DNA of 64,000 bases from Chromobacterium haemolyticum DSM 19808 (GCF_000711885.1 NZ_JONK01000007.1:62001-126000), one strand, 5' to 3'; positions 55,834 to 63,597 are shown, counted from the stretch's first letter. Made by a program: numbers and translations. The notes: generated by a model not told the origin, from the sequence alone.

Positions 55834-56286
55834 ATGAAACGCAGCAATCCGTGGTGTGAGTTTGAATGCAGCCCTGACGAGCTTGTCAGGGCTGTTTGTT
55901 TTGGTGACATCGAACAGATGGCCAACGAGCTGGGCATTCCCGCACAAGAGTTGGCCTACTATCGCAGCGGCAGAAAGCCCGTGCCCAAGGTCGTTTACCT
56001 GTACCTCACGTTGAGATCCTCTATCAGGCTTGGCGATCAATTCGGCCCGTTCCGAGGCTTCAGGCTAGACGACCGTGGAGACGCTCTTGTGTGCCCAGCC
56101 ACAGGAGAACGCATCAACTATGAAGAAGTCGCCTTCATGAGCCAGTACCGCAATGCGCGACGCCTCGCAGCCCAGCAAGCAGACCTCATCGAACGCTTGA
56201 TGACTCAGCGCGATTTCTACCGCGACAACTGCCACCGACAAGCCCGCTTCGGCATGCTGTTGAACAGGCTCCTGGGCGACGATTAA
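55834..56286 (+). CDS. Phage protein, DUF3653-like
   Basis: About 150 residues from MKRSNPWCEFECSPDELVRA. This start (NPW.EFECS..EL) and the following SGRKPVPKVVYLYLTL and GPFRGFRLDDRGDALVCP resemble DUF3653 proteins of filamentous phages in Xanthomonas and Pseudomonas, as I remember them. Function is unknown; the ELGIPAQELAYYRSG part may be a helix-turn-helix. An ATG at 55804 is in frame upstream. A damaged homologue is in the second prophage copy at 63435. Confidence 0.7.
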   Translation: MKRSNPWCEFECSPDELVRAVCFGDIEQMANELGIPAQELAYYRSGRKPVPKVVYLYLTLRSSIRLGDQFGPFRGFRLDDRGDALVCPATGERINYEEVAFMSQYRNARRLAAQQADLIERLMTQRDFYRDNCHRQARFGMLLNRLLGDD

Positions 56287-56454
56287 AGGCGGGTTCCCTT
56301 CGGTGATGAAGTCTCAAAATGAGACAAAAGACGGGTATTACTGAGTCACCCGTCTTGATGGGCGGCTTACGCCGCCCGCGCTACGCGCCCTGCTCCGCTG
56401 GAGCGCTCAGCGTCGCTCGACACTCGCGCCGCACCGCGCTCCGCTCGCAGGCTT

Positions 56455-56580
56455 GCCCCATGGCATTCAACGCCAAAAAAGACAAAAGCCCCTCGCCGGG
56501 AGGCAGTCCCCGGGGATGCTCGGGCAAGCCCTCAATCCCCGGGCACAGCCCGGAGGGTTTTAACGTGGTGATGGCGTCAA
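56455..56580. repeat. Hairpin-rich conserved block, copy 1
   Basis: The block contains AAAAGCCCCTCGCCGGGAGG, CCCCGGGGATGCTCGGG and CCCCGGGCACAGCCCGGAGG, which fold into several GC-rich hairpins and whose outer parts pair (AAAAGCCCCTC with GAGGGTTTT-like). It is kept almost unchanged in the second copy at 63598-63712, although the neighbouring gene has large deletions there. In filamentous phages the packaging signal and strand origins are such hairpins in an intergenic region, so this is the best candidate. The open frame through it (to 56730) looks non-coding. Confidence 0.55.
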
Positions 56581-56729
56581 GGGCGCAGATCCTCGCCCGG
56601 TCCACGGCTCCGCCGCGGCTGCGGCCTCCGGTCTATCCCTTGACCCCAGGCAACGATCTAACGCGCACGTTGGCGCGAGATAGGGCTATTCGATTAGCAT
56701 TGACCTTCTACAGAGAAAAGGGGGACGGC

Positions 56730-57083
56730 ATGAAGCGGCTTAGTTTGGTATTACTAATGGTCTGGACAATCGCCGAGGCCGATGTGATTGAGTGCAAGTC
56801 TGCGGACGGTAAAAGCCATCTGACGAACGAAGCAGCCTGCCCACCAGGAACTACCCTCAAACGCACAATGGCAAAAGAACTGAAACCTGCGCAAGACGAT
56901 CTCCTATCAACATTAGAAGCGCCTAGGTTGCGCGAAACCAGGCCAAAAAGAAGCTGCTCTGTATTGCTCAGCCTAAGAAGCTACTACCGAGGCGAGCTCA
57001 AGAAAAACAAAACAGAAACCGTGTCTAAGTTGATAGAGGTTGAAACAGAACTAGCCCTTAATGGATGTAAGACCGTGTTCTAA
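56730..57083 (+). CDS. Small exported protein, DUF4124-like
   Basis: A 117-residue protein with a signal peptide (MKRLSLVLLMVWTIAEA) followed by VIECKSADGKSHLTNEAACP and PPGTTLKR, which resembles the short DUF4124 module (strand, DG, PxG). The remainder is charged, with two more Cys. It is likely periplasmic; role in the phage is unknown. GGGGGACGGC precedes the ATG. The homologue in the second prophage begins at 63890. A strong terminator follows. Confidence 0.72.
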   Translation: MKRLSLVLLMVWTIAEADVIECKSADGKSHLTNEAACPPGTTLKRTMAKELKPAQDDLLSTLEAPRLRETRPKRSCSVLLSLRSYYRGELKKNKTETVSKLIEVETELALNGCKTVF

Positions 57084-57100
57084 GTAGACCAATACGAAGT

Positions 57101-57130
57101 AAAGCCCGGGAAATACACCCGGGCTTTTTT
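57101..57130 (+). terminator. Rho-independent terminator between the convergent phage operons
   Basis: AAAGCCCGGG pairs with CCCGGGCTTT around AAATACA, followed by TTTTTGTGG. It ends the rightward transcript; the leftward operon ends just beyond at 57149. Confidence 0.88.
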
Positions 57131-57146
57131 GTGGAATGTTATTTTT

Positions 57147-57159
57147 CGTTACGGTAACG
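57147..57159. promoter_or_regulatory. CGTTACGGTAACG box at the end of the late operon
   Basis: A perfect 12-base palindrome GTTACGGTAAC within CGTTACGGTAACG overlaps the end of the last minus-strand gene. It is one of the shared boxes found at 53517, 53708, 62448, 62481 and 63762. Confidence 0.6.
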
Positions 57160-57373
57160 ATTTATGGCGTTTAGGCATCGGATATCTTCGCACCAGGTAG
57201 CGCGCAAAACGCCAGAAAATTGGGCGTGTCAGTAGAGAGAGCCAAGTCACCAATGTGCGGAAGCCAGGCTCGAGCATTGCCCAAAATAGCAGGGCTAGGA
57301 ATGCTGAGACAAAGCCAATGGTCATGACTATGAGTATGAAATCCTGAACGTAGACGTGCATAAGTTGTTGCAT
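57149..57373 (-). CDS. Small phage membrane protein
   Basis: A 74-residue protein: a membrane segment (DFILIVMTIGFVSAFLALLF) and a second hydrophobic part, then a basic tail (FARYLVRRYPMPKRHKS). It follows zot by 12 bases and is the last gene of the leftward operon. I do not recognise it; an assembly or lysis-like membrane role is possible but not shown. Confidence 0.6.
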   Translation of the reverse strand: MQQLMHVYVQDFILIVMTIGFVSAFLALLFWAMLEPGFRTLVTWLSLLTRPIFWRFARYLVRRYPMPKRHKSLP

Positions 57374-57385
57374 AGCGCTGACTCC

Positions 57386-58498
57386 TTACTTGACGGCCCT
57401 AGATCCATTGATGGGTTCAAAAAAGCGTTCGTTGCCTATCCCTACGACGGTAGGTTGCGGGCTGGTCTGTGATCGTTGCGGTGGCTGGGGTAGCTGTTGA
57501 TTAACTAATTGGGTGTTCTCATGCAGCTGCCGTTCATCGACATACGGATCGAACTGGGAGCGAGCTACACGCTCTCTGCACATGAAGTCTGGCAGATCCA
57601 CCTGTGTGCCCTGCTGGCTGTAGCAGGCGCACCGCTTCGCGCTGGATATACACGCAACAATCCTTGGAAATGTCTTAGGCGTCGCCAAGTCATCAAAGCG
57701 AGGCTCAGACTCCGGCGCCCCTGTCATGCGCGGCACCCTCGCTGCAGCATACTCAACGGGTGTCAGTGCACGTTTTGATTGAGCTGGGGCGCTCTGGGCT
57801 TGTGTGGTGGCAGGCTGGCTAGCTGACACTTTTGTACCAAGCGAGTCAGCATCTTTTTTGCCCAAAGTGCCGACCAACTTGATTGAGAAGTAAATGGATA
57901 CGACGGCAAGCACCAAGAAAAACAAGAACGCCCATATTTTTTTTGGAATCTGGATTTTATGGGTATGAGCCTCAGCCGAAACATACCACTTAAAAACTTC
58001 TTTCGGATAAATGAACTTGGACTTGTCCAAGCAATCGGCTTTAACCGCCCTGCTGTTTGGACTTTGTTGGCAACCATCCCACTTGAGCACTTGGGCCGCA
58101 TGGGCACCAAAAATGCGTAATAGGTGAATGTGCTTGCCAATCAGGTCCTTTAAGTGTGTGTCAAAAAGCTTGGTGCCCTGGGTGATCAAATACACATCAA
58201 GCCCCAGGTGGCGATGGGTTTCAAATTCGCTGATGTACTTTGGCACCTGGGCACCATTCGGGCGTTTAGGAAAAACCTTCTGAAACTCATCAATCACGAC
58301 GATGGCCATACTTGGCAGCTCGTACCACTTGTGCGGATCTTCAAGCTCAACCCACCCTAAATGCTCCTTGCCATAGTCGGTAAGTTTAATTCCGTAATAA
58401 TAAACCTGACGATCTTCACGCTTCGCAATTTCAGCCAGGGTTTTGAGAGTGTACAAGGTTTTGCCGGAGCCTGGGACAGCAGTAATTAGCGTGATCAC
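57386..58498 (-). CDS. zot: Zot-like phage assembly ATPase (pI)
   Basis: A 370-residue inner-membrane protein. The cytoplasmic domain has Walker A AVPGSGKTLYTLKTL (about 8-22) and Walker B MAIVVIDEFQKVFPKR (about 64-79). One membrane helix lies at about 193-213 (WAFLFFLVLAVVSIYFSIKL), and a periplasmic tail follows with a cysteine cluster (CISSAKRCACYSQQG) and a Pro/Gln-rich end. pI/Zot proteins drive extrusion of the phage through the membrane; in CTX phage the tail acts as a toxin. The ATG overlaps the upstream gene stop by four bases. Confidence 0.95.
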   Translation of the reverse strand: MITLITAVPGSGKTLYTLKTLAEIAKREDRQVYYYGIKLTDYGKEHLGWVELEDPHKWYELPSMAIVVIDEFQKVFPKRPNGAQVPKYISEFETHRHLGLDVYLITQGTKLFDTHLKDLIGKHIHLLRIFGAHAAQVLKWDGCQQSPNSRAVKADCLDKSKFIYPKEVFKWYVSAEAHTHKIQIPKKIWAFLFFLVLAVVSIYFSIKLVGTLGKKDADSLGTKVSASQPATTQAQSAPAQSKRALTPVEYAAARVPRMTGAPESEPRFDDLATPKTFPRIVACISSAKRCACYSQQGTQVDLPDFMCRERVARSQFDPYVDERQLHENTQLVNQQLPQPPQRSQTSPQPTVVGIGNERFFEPINGSRAVK

Positions 58499-58809
58499 GA
58501 CTTAAACCCCTTCCATTTGCTGCGCACCACATTGCCCGCTTTATCCATTCCGTCCAATGTTGCACGAATGGTTAAAGCAGAAATCATAATGGATATAGCA
58601 GTACCAAAGCCGGACATTGACATTATTGAAGCAATGGCAACTGGCACGGATGCAGCGCTGCTAGTGATAGAATTCTTTAACAGTGCAAACAAGGAAGATA
58701 CGCCGGAATAAGTAATCATGCCAAAGCCAACTGCTCCAATAATTCTGGATATAACAGACTCTAGCAGAGTGGCCACAATGGCCCACACTAAACCAAGGAG
58801 CATTTGCAT
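58495..58809 (-). CDS. Minor coat protein pVI-like (DUF2523)
   Basis: A 104-residue hydrophobic protein with two or three membrane helices (MLLGLVWAIVATLLESVISR, SVPVAIASIMSMSGFGTAIS) and the DUF2523 pattern. These proteins sit between pIII and Zot in filamentous phages and correspond to pVI at the adhesin end of the particle. It overlaps pIII by one base and zot by four, showing translational coupling. Confidence 0.85.
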   Translation of the reverse strand: MQMLLGLVWAIVATLLESVISRIIGAVGFGMITYSGVSSLFALLKNSITSSAASVPVAIASIMSMSGFGTAISIMISALTIRATLDGMDKAGNVVRSKWKGFKS

Positions 58810-60275
58810 TATTTAATCCTCCCCGAAAAAATAATAAAGCCAGAAATCACGAACGCAATAGCAATGACTATGGGGCGCACAAATTGAGCAATAGTGCACC
58901 ACGGGGAATATGTGAGTTTTAAGCGACCTGCGGCACCACCAATAGAATAATCAACGAAATAATCCGGCGGGCAGGATGAAGTGCCAAACACAAAGTCACG
59001 CGTATCCAACATTGAGCCTAAATCACCACCAATATCACCAGACAAGCCGGATTTATCCGGGTTAAACGATGGAGGCGCAGAATCACACAAAAAGGAAAGC
59101 ATGCCGGTGTAATTGCATTTGTCACCCGGTTTATCACCCTCCCCTGGTTTCCCTCCTGGGGAAGATGCATCGCCCTTGCCACCACCAGTATTGCCGCCGG
59201 TATTGCCTCCATTGTTACCGCCTCCTCCAGGCGTGCCGCCAGTTCCACCAGTGCCGCCCGTTCCGCCGGTAGAGCCACCAGGACCGGATGTAGGATCAAC
59301 GCACACCGTTTTGCCTCCCACGCCAACGGCATTCCATCCAGAAGGACACGTTGCGCCATCAGTTGGGACATGAGACGGATTGCATTCGAGCTGGTTATTC
59401 TTAATTCGACCAACATAGCCAGCAGCACAATTTCCATTGGCATCTTTCCCTGTTGAAAGATCAACCGGTGGTTTTTCAGATGGTTGGATCGGTCCTCCAG
59501 CAAAACAACCAGTCACCCCATTTACAGTACCAAACGACTCGCCAGGAGCGCATTGATTAGGACTAGGCGCACCTTCTGTGTTATCAGGATCGCCATTAGG
59601 TAAACGAGCGCAGGCTTGGCCGTTATATGAAAACTTGCCAGTGAGCGGAAAATTACTTGTAATTCGGCAGCCAGTTCCTTCCACCATCAAGCAACCAGGT
59701 GCTTGAGTGTTTACGTTGTCACACATTCTGGAACGGCCAGCGATCTTATCCGCGAACCTGGAAACGTCTACTGATTTTCCAGACAAGGAGGCACAGTAAT
59801 TTGAAAGCTGCACACCGGTACAAACAGGCTCTGCGGGAGGCCCTGAGTTTGAGCATGTTGTTTTGTCTTGCGATAAGACATAGCCAGATGGGCAATAAGG
59901 ATTTCCAGGCATTGTGCACGTTGATTTATCGGCAGACAGCCTATAGCCAGCAGGGCAAGAATAATCTGTATCGTATGAAAGCGAAGTCGTCCAAGTACCG
60001 AAATCTGTCGCAGACTCACGCAATAAGCCACGACCAGCGGGAGAGCAAGAATAACCCTTTGTACCGGCTGCATTATTGCGAGCAGTGCGCGCAGCACACG
60101 CAGCCTTTTCATTCGGATAGCTTGAATTCATCCAAGAATCAAAAACCTCGCCAATCGAATCAATTGATTTTGTTGTCGCCGGATCATTTAATGCCGGAAT
60201 GGTGTCGGCAAAACTAAGAGAAAAGAATCCAAAAGGCCCCAATAAGAGCGATAAAAACAATATAACCTTCCACAT
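58809..60275 (-). CDS. pIII-like attachment protein (TspB-like)
   Basis: About 488 residues: a signal peptide (VILFLSLLLGPFGFFSLSFA), an N-terminal domain with many cysteines (DYSCPAGYRLSADKSTC, YCPSGYVLSQDKTTC repeat-like pair), a Gly/Thr/Asn-rich flexible linker (about 350-385, GGTGGTGGTGGT), and a C-terminal domain ending in one membrane helix (PIVIAIAFVISGFIIFSG). This is the architecture of adsorption proteins such as pIII and of neisserial TspB. It should determine which pilus or receptor the phage uses. I chose ATG 60275 behind GGGGGTGAC; the longer frame overlaps the terminator and coat gene. Confidence 0.88.
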   Translation of the reverse strand: MWKVILFLSLLLGPFGFFSLSFADTIPALNDPATTKSIDSIGEVFDSWMNSSYPNEKAACAARTARNNAAGTKGYSCSPAGRGLLRESATDFGTWTTSLSYDTDYSCPAGYRLSADKSTCTMPGNPYCPSGYVLSQDKTTCSNSGPPAEPVCTGVQLSNYCASLSGKSVDVSRFADKIAGRSRMCDNVNTQAPGCLMVEGTGCRITSNFPLTGKFSYNGQACARLPNGDPDNTEGAPSPNQCAPGESFGTVNGVTGCFAGGPIQPSEKPPVDLSTGKDANGNCAAGYVGRIKNNQLECNPSHVPTDGATCPSGWNAVGVGGKTVCVDPTSGPGGSTGGTGGTGGTGGTPGGGGNNGGNTGGNTGGGKGDASSPGGKPGEGDKPGDKCNYTGMLSFLCDSAPPSFNPDKSGLSGDIGGDLGSMLDTRDFVFGTSSCPPDYFVDYSIGGAAGRLKLTYSPWCTIAQFVRPIVIAIAFVISGFIIFSGRIK

Positions 60276-60288
60276 GTCACCCCCAGAT

Positions 60289-60312
60289 AAAAAAAGGGGG
60301 CCGAAGCCCCCG
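60289..60312 (-). terminator. Central terminator after the major coat gene
   Basis: On the minus strand GGGGGCTTCGGCCCCC is followed by seven T. It stands between the major coat gene and the pIII gene, as in classical filamentous phages where it sets high coat and low adhesin levels. Confidence 0.88.
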
Positions 60313-60328
60313 GCAGGTTTAATGCGGC

Positions 60329-60538
60329 TTAAAAAGCCTTTTTGACCAGCTGGTAGCACTTCGCAAGAGCGAAGATAGACAGCACCGCTACGCCGATAGC
60401 AGAAATCGCCGTGGCACCGGCAGCAATGGTCGAAGTGATATCGCCAGTATCAATGCTGACCGGTGCAGCAAACGCCGGAGCCGCAGCACCAACCGCAACC
60501 AGAACACCCGCCAGTTTCACAAAAGTGAATTTTTTCAT
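60329..60538 (-). CDS. Major coat protein (pVIII)
   Basis: A 69-residue precursor. The signal peptide (MKKFTFVKLAGVLVAVGAAA, cut after AFA) leaves a mature protein of about 45 residues: an acidic start (PVSIDTGDITS), a hydrophobic middle (AGATAISAIGVAVLSIFALA) and a basic end (KCYQLVKKAF). This is exactly the pVIII design. AGGAG lies nine bases before ATG 60538, a strong site fitting high expression; the longer frame to 60616 is not used. Confidence 0.93.
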   Translation of the reverse strand: MKKFTFVKLAGVLVAVGAAAPAFAAPVSIDTGDITSTIAAGATAISAIGVAVLSIFALAKCYQLVKKAF

Positions 60539-60549
60539 TTCAAAATCTC

Positions 60550-60795
60550 CTAAGAATCGCCCGTTTGATTGGACAGTGAGTTTTTCAAAGCACGGAAAAG
60601 AAATGCAAGAGCCCACAAACTGCCAACAGCAAGCGCAATTGCGGCCCCCTGCTCTAGCGTCAACGGAGGAAAAACCGAAGACGTAGCGGCGGCATATTCG
60701 GCTTGTGTCAACGCCAAATAACCAGCGCAGGTTTGCGGGGCGTCGGCGGTAATCGCGACAGACCCGGATGCATTAGGAATGAGGCACAGCGGCAT
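60550..60795 (-). CDS. Small phage membrane protein, pVII/pIX-like position
   Basis: An 81-residue protein with a polar start containing two Cys (PLCLIPNASG, PQTCAGYLALTQ) and one membrane helix (AAIALAVGSLWALAFLFRAL). It overlaps the end of the replication gene by 23 bases and precedes the coat gene by 11 bases. Position and size fit a minor coat protein at the leading end of the particle; sequence alone does not prove it. Confidence 0.7.
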   Translation of the reverse strand: MPLCLIPNASGSVAITADAPQTCAGYLALTQAEYAAATSSVFPPLTLEQGAAIALAVGSLWALAFLFRALKNSLSNQTGDS

Positions 60796-62056
60796 GGCTT
60801 TGCCTTGTGATGGGAACGACGTTAGAAGGCGTCGAGTGCAGGAAGTCGGTGCGGGCCGGGACGGTATACGCCTCTAATGCGGCATGAAGATGGGCGTAAG
60901 GGCTGACTTGAGGCGTCAGATCCGAGGCGATATCACTTCCAGAGACGGCGGAAGTCATTCGCTCTTGGTGCTGCCAGTACCAGCTAGGAGCCTCGTTGAC
61001 CGGCGCCAACTCAATCACCTTGATGACGGAGGTGAACTTACCGATGGTGGCCAGCGGCTCGGAAATGTCTACGCCGTAGTCGCGAAGGATCTTCGCATGG
61101 CGGAAGAAGGTCGCCCGGGCCAGCAGCGCACGCACATTTTCGCCGCGCAGGTAAGCGGCAGCAGTCATGCGTACAGACTTAGGCAGATGCTCAAGCTCAA
61201 GCCGGGTTACGTCGGTTTTGACGCGGGTCACCAGCGGCGTGACCTCTGCCTCGTACAGGTGAGAGAGTTTTTCCATGCTGATGTCCCCAAGGAAGCGCAA
61301 CAGGTTGTCCCGGAGCAGGTTTCGTCCTGCTTTCAGTTCCAGCCGGACGATGCCTTGCTGCATTGCGTATTGGTAAACGGGGTCCAGCTCGACTTGATCG
61401 CGTTGACGGCCATGGCGATGCACGAGCATTTCGACGTGTTTGATGTAGGCTGTGATGCGCTTGCGGCCGCCGGCAGAGCCCCAATTAACGGTGCTCTCGC
61501 CTGCCCGGCCGCGCTTGATGTGATTGACTGATTGCGTGCCAAGCCAGTCGATGACGGCCTGGGCGTTCTGTGGAGAGCCAGAGGCGTAGTTACGGGTTAG
61601 GTCCAGGCGGCTGATGGAAGCGCCGGTCCAGTATTCGAAGATGCCCTGCTTGATGTCGTAGGCCGACGGCGTAGGGTTTACCAACTTCTCCCCAGGGGTG
61701 AACGGAGGTAAACCGTACTCCGCAAGCAGTTCATTGCAGCGTGCAATGGTCTGATCGAAAGTCAGGTTGAACAGGTTGTCGCAGCGGTTGAGCCGGCCAA
61801 TGTTGCCGGATAGTGAGACGGTGAAGCCGTCGCAGTGAATCGTGACCAGGGAGTCAAAGGAACCGCGGTGTTTCTTGCGGGCCTGCATCGCCCACTCTGG
61901 ATCCTCGTCGTACTCTCCGGTTTCATCGCTGCGCGGGAACTTGCCAATTACACCCTCGTCGACCATGGGCAGAGACGGCACCACCTCGCCCGAATCCGGG
62001 TCAAGGCGGCCCGGATGTCGTTGCGAGATAGTGATCCAGTCGACGAAGAGCGTCAT
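60773..62056 (-). CDS. Phage replication initiation protein (gene II/X family)
   Basis: A 427-residue protein of the filamentous phage Rep family: MTLFVDWITISQRHPG, then FTVSLSGNIGRLNRCDNLFN, FEYWTGASISRLDLTRNYAS, YIKHVEMLVHRHGRQRDQVE and QQGIVRLELKAGRNLLRDN. The DWITISQ start and SRLDLTRNY motif are typical of Phage_X/gene II proteins, which nick the plus strand and start rolling-circle replication. ATG 62056 is two bases after the stop of the ssDNA-binding gene. Confidence 0.9.
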   Translation of the reverse strand: MTLFVDWITISQRHPGRLDPDSGEVVPSLPMVDEGVIGKFPRSDETGEYDEDPEWAMQARKKHRGSFDSLVTIHCDGFTVSLSGNIGRLNRCDNLFNLTFDQTIARCNELLAEYGLPPFTPGEKLVNPTPSAYDIKQGIFEYWTGASISRLDLTRNYASGSPQNAQAVIDWLGTQSVNHIKRGRAGESTVNWGSAGGRKRITAYIKHVEMLVHRHGRQRDQVELDPVYQYAMQQGIVRLELKAGRNLLRDNLLRFLGDISMEKLSHLYEAEVTPLVTRVKTDVTRLELEHLPKSVRMTAAAYLRGENVRALLARATFFRHAKILRDYGVDISEPLATIGKFTSVIKVIELAPVNEAPSWYWQHQERMTSAVSGSDIASDLTPQVSPYAHLHAALEAYTVPARTDFLHSTPSNVVPITRQSHAAVPHS

Positions 62057-62058
62057 GA

Positions 62059-62403
62059 TCAGGCGCTGGCCGGGGCGGATTTTTCGCGCTGGGGGATCAG
62101 GCGTTCCCAGCCAGAAACGCCGGTTACAACAACGACCGGCACCGACTTACCGTTGATGCGCTGGATCTTGGTCTCGGTGACGAGATCCGCCAGGCACGGG
62201 TAAAACATCTCTTTCAGCTTATCAATCGCAGAATCTGCGACTTCTACCGGTACTTGCTCATAGCCGCGCACTTCGCGGGTGTAGCCCTCTTTCGAAAAGT
62301 CACTGGCCGGGAAGTGTGCGCTCAGGGAGCCCATGCTGTAGGGGCGTCCGGTTTTCTGAGAGACGCCGTGCGAGTGCTCGAACATGGTCAGAAGGGTTTT
62401 CAT
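62059..62403 (-). CDS. ssDNA-binding protein (pV-like)
   Basis: A 114-residue protein (MKTLLTMFEHSHGVSQKTGR, KSVPVVVVTGVSGWERLIPQ). Size, position directly before the replication gene, and an acidic-basic beta-rich profile fit the pV-type protein that coats phage single strands. I recall similar sequences annotated as helix-destabilising or DUF1293-like in related phages, with moderate certainty. Confidence 0.7.
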   Translation of the reverse strand: MKTLLTMFEHSHGVSQKTGRPYSMGSLSAHFPASDFSKEGYTREVRGYEQVPVEVADSAIDKLKEMFYPCLADLVTETKIQRINGKSVPVVVVTGVSGWERLIPQREKSAPASA

Positions 62404-62412
62404 GGTGTGGTC

Positions 62413-62835
62413 TCAGTCAATGCAGCGGCTGGCTGCGGGGTTAAATTCGTTACGGTGACGGATAATCGTCAGAGAATTTCCGTTACGGTTACGGAAAATG
62501 CCATGGAAGAAGGCATGAACAGGGGCAAAAGTGACAACCTCGACGGGGCGGTATGGCTGCTGGGGATTGCGCTGGCCGATGTAGCGCACACTCCAAAACA
62601 TGTGACGCGGCTTCGGAGCCAGCAGATGGGCGTGGGACGGCATGCACTGCAAGGACAAAGGGCGATCTTCTGTATCAACATCAGGGCTGACGCGAAGGCC
62701 TCGCGCATAGTCACGTTCCAGCACCGAGTGAAAGCCATGAAGCGCCTTTGCACGCGCTGAACGATGAACAGCCCAGAACGGGGAAATCTCGTCATGCAAG
62801 CGGTACGTGAGTTTTTGAGGCTGGCTGGCTTTCAA
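62413..62835 (-). CDS. Unknown early phage protein
   Basis: A 140-residue frame at the head of the leftward operon (TTG 62835 behind GGGGAGAG). It is rich in His, Arg and Pro (LLAPKPRHMFWSVRYIGQRN) with a YRLHDEISPFWAVHRSARAK start. I do not recognise it. The operator-like boxes at 62448-62494 lie within its last codons. An opposite-strand frame (62254-62760) overlaps it, but operon direction favours this one. Confidence 0.5.
   Translation of the reverse strand: MKASQPQKLTYRLHDEISPFWAVHRSARAKALHGFHSVLERDYARGLRVSPDVDTEDRPLSLQCMPSHAHLLAPKPRHMFWSVRYIGQRNPQQPYRPVEVVTFAPVHAFFHGIFRNRNGNSLTIIRHRNEFNPAASRCID
62448..62494. promoter_or_regulatory. Two TTACGG boxes upstream of the ssDNA-binding gene
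   Basis: CGTTACGGTGACGG (62448-62461) is identical to the box before the gene at 53593, and CGTTACGGTTACGG (62481-62494) is a variant. They lie 45-90 bases before the start of the ssDNA-binding gene and can control the replication genes. Confidence 0.7.
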
Positions 62836-62855
62836 GGCGCTCTCCCCTGCTAAAA

Positions 62856-62870
62856 TTGGTTAACAACCAA
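62856..62870. promoter_or_regulatory. Inverted repeat between divergent phage genes
   Basis: TTGGTT-AAC-AACCAA is a perfect dyad midway between the leftward operon and the rightward repressor-like gene. It is a plausible operator for that protein. Confidence 0.5.
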
Positions 62871-62926
62871 CTGCTCTCAAGCGAGATCAGAAAGGGTATG
62901 CTAGATCAATCTCACCTGAGAGTGCA

Positions 62927-63346
62927 ATGGAGAAGACATTGAAACTAAGCGTGGACTACCTGCAAGAAGCCATCGAAAAGATGGGGGACATCAGCCAGAA
63001 CAAGAAGGCTGAAAAGCTAGGTATCGGCGGAAATACCCTCAGCCAATACATGACCGGTGCACGGACAATGGACGACTTCGCATGCATCATGGTCGCGAAA
63101 GTCTTGGGCATTGACGGCATGATCGTCATCGCTGCTGCGCAGATGGAACGCGAGAAAAATCAAGCACGTAAGGACGTTTGGGAGGACTTGCTAAAAAAGA
63201 TGGGCGCCCTCGCCCTGGGCGGGCTGACGGCGGGGGTGATGTTGATGGGGGGCCTAAGCGCTGACAGAGCTAGCGCATCGCAGAGCATGACAAACACCAC
63301 ATGTAGCGTAATCGACACATGCCATATGTATATTATGTCAAATTAG
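62927..63346 (+). CDS. Phage repressor-like protein (helix-turn-helix plus membrane segment)
   Basis: A 139-residue protein. Residues 5-55 form a helix-turn-helix (VDYLQEAIEKMGDISQNKKA, EKLGIGGNTLSQYMTGARTM), of the DUF3693 type found in filamentous phages. A hydrophobic segment follows (MGALALGGLTAGVMLMGGL), so the protein may be membrane-attached. It is read away from the replication operon like CTX-type repressors. Its last codons (CHMYIMSN and the stop) are formed by the dif-like junction itself, so integration affects its C-terminus. GAGAG precedes the ATG. Confidence 0.75.
   Translation: MEKTLKLSVDYLQEAIEKMGDISQNKKAEKLGIGGNTLSQYMTGARTMDDFACIMVAKVLGIDGMIVIAAAQMEREKNQARKDVWEDLLKKMGALALGGLTAGVMLMGGLSADRASASQSMTNTTCSVIDTCHMYIMSN
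63316..63343. other. dif-like junction between tandem prophages
   Basis: The XerD arm TTATGTCAAAT (63333-63343) and centre TGTATA (63327-63332) are identical to the site at 55679, while the XerC arm CACATGCCATA differs from TGTTCGCATAA. This is what is expected if the left arm comes from the phage attachment site. It separates the complete prophage from the next copy. Confidence 0.85.
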
Positions 63347-63434
63347 CAAATATGCGACGCAGGGCCATCGGCCTGCTCCAGGCACTCAAATACCTGTCTT
63401 TTGGATGTTCCGACAACAACATTCAGTACAGGAA

Positions 63435-63560
63435 ATGAAACGCGGCAATCCGTGGTGTGAGTTTGAATGCAGTCCTGACGAGCTTGTCAGAGCTGTTTGT
63501 TTATGAAGAAGTCGCCTTCCTGAGCGAGTACCGCAATGCGCGACGCCTAGCAGCCCAGAA
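63435..63560 (+). pseudogene. Deleted DUF3653-like gene of the second prophage
   Basis: MKRGNPWCEFECSPDELVRA corresponds to the intact gene at 55834. About 220 bases are missing after the Val-Cys codons (compare 55900-56119), another 140 bases are missing after the GCAGCCCAG at 63545-63560, and a third gap follows. The frame stops early. The gene is dead, so it is dispensable or supplied by the first copy. Confidence 0.8.
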
Positions 63561-63597
63561 TGAAACAAAAGACGGATATTAGCTCGCAGGCTTGCCC

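Larger units (their letters stand above)
55707..63343. mobile_element. Inovirus (filamentous phage) prophage integrated at dif
   Basis: The 7.6-kb unit lies between the dif site and a dif-like junction at 63316-63343. It carries the full filamentous set on the minus strand: an unknown early gene, ssDNA-binding protein, replication initiator, small coat protein, major coat protein with terminator, pIII-like adhesin, pVI, Zot and a small membrane protein. Rightward genes are a repressor-like gene at the right end and two accessory genes at the left. No integrase is encoded, as expected for XerCD users. All structural genes are open, so it may be able to produce phage. Confidence 0.93.

Noticed and set aside
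56319-56729. In-frame upstream extension of the small exported phage protein
   Set aside because: It would run through the hairpin-rich block and would bury the signal peptide that begins at ATG 56730.
62254-62760. A 168-codon plus-strand frame opposite the early phage genes
   Set aside because: It overlaps the ssDNA-binding gene antisense and has no ribosome site or motif; leftward operon direction fits the phage better.
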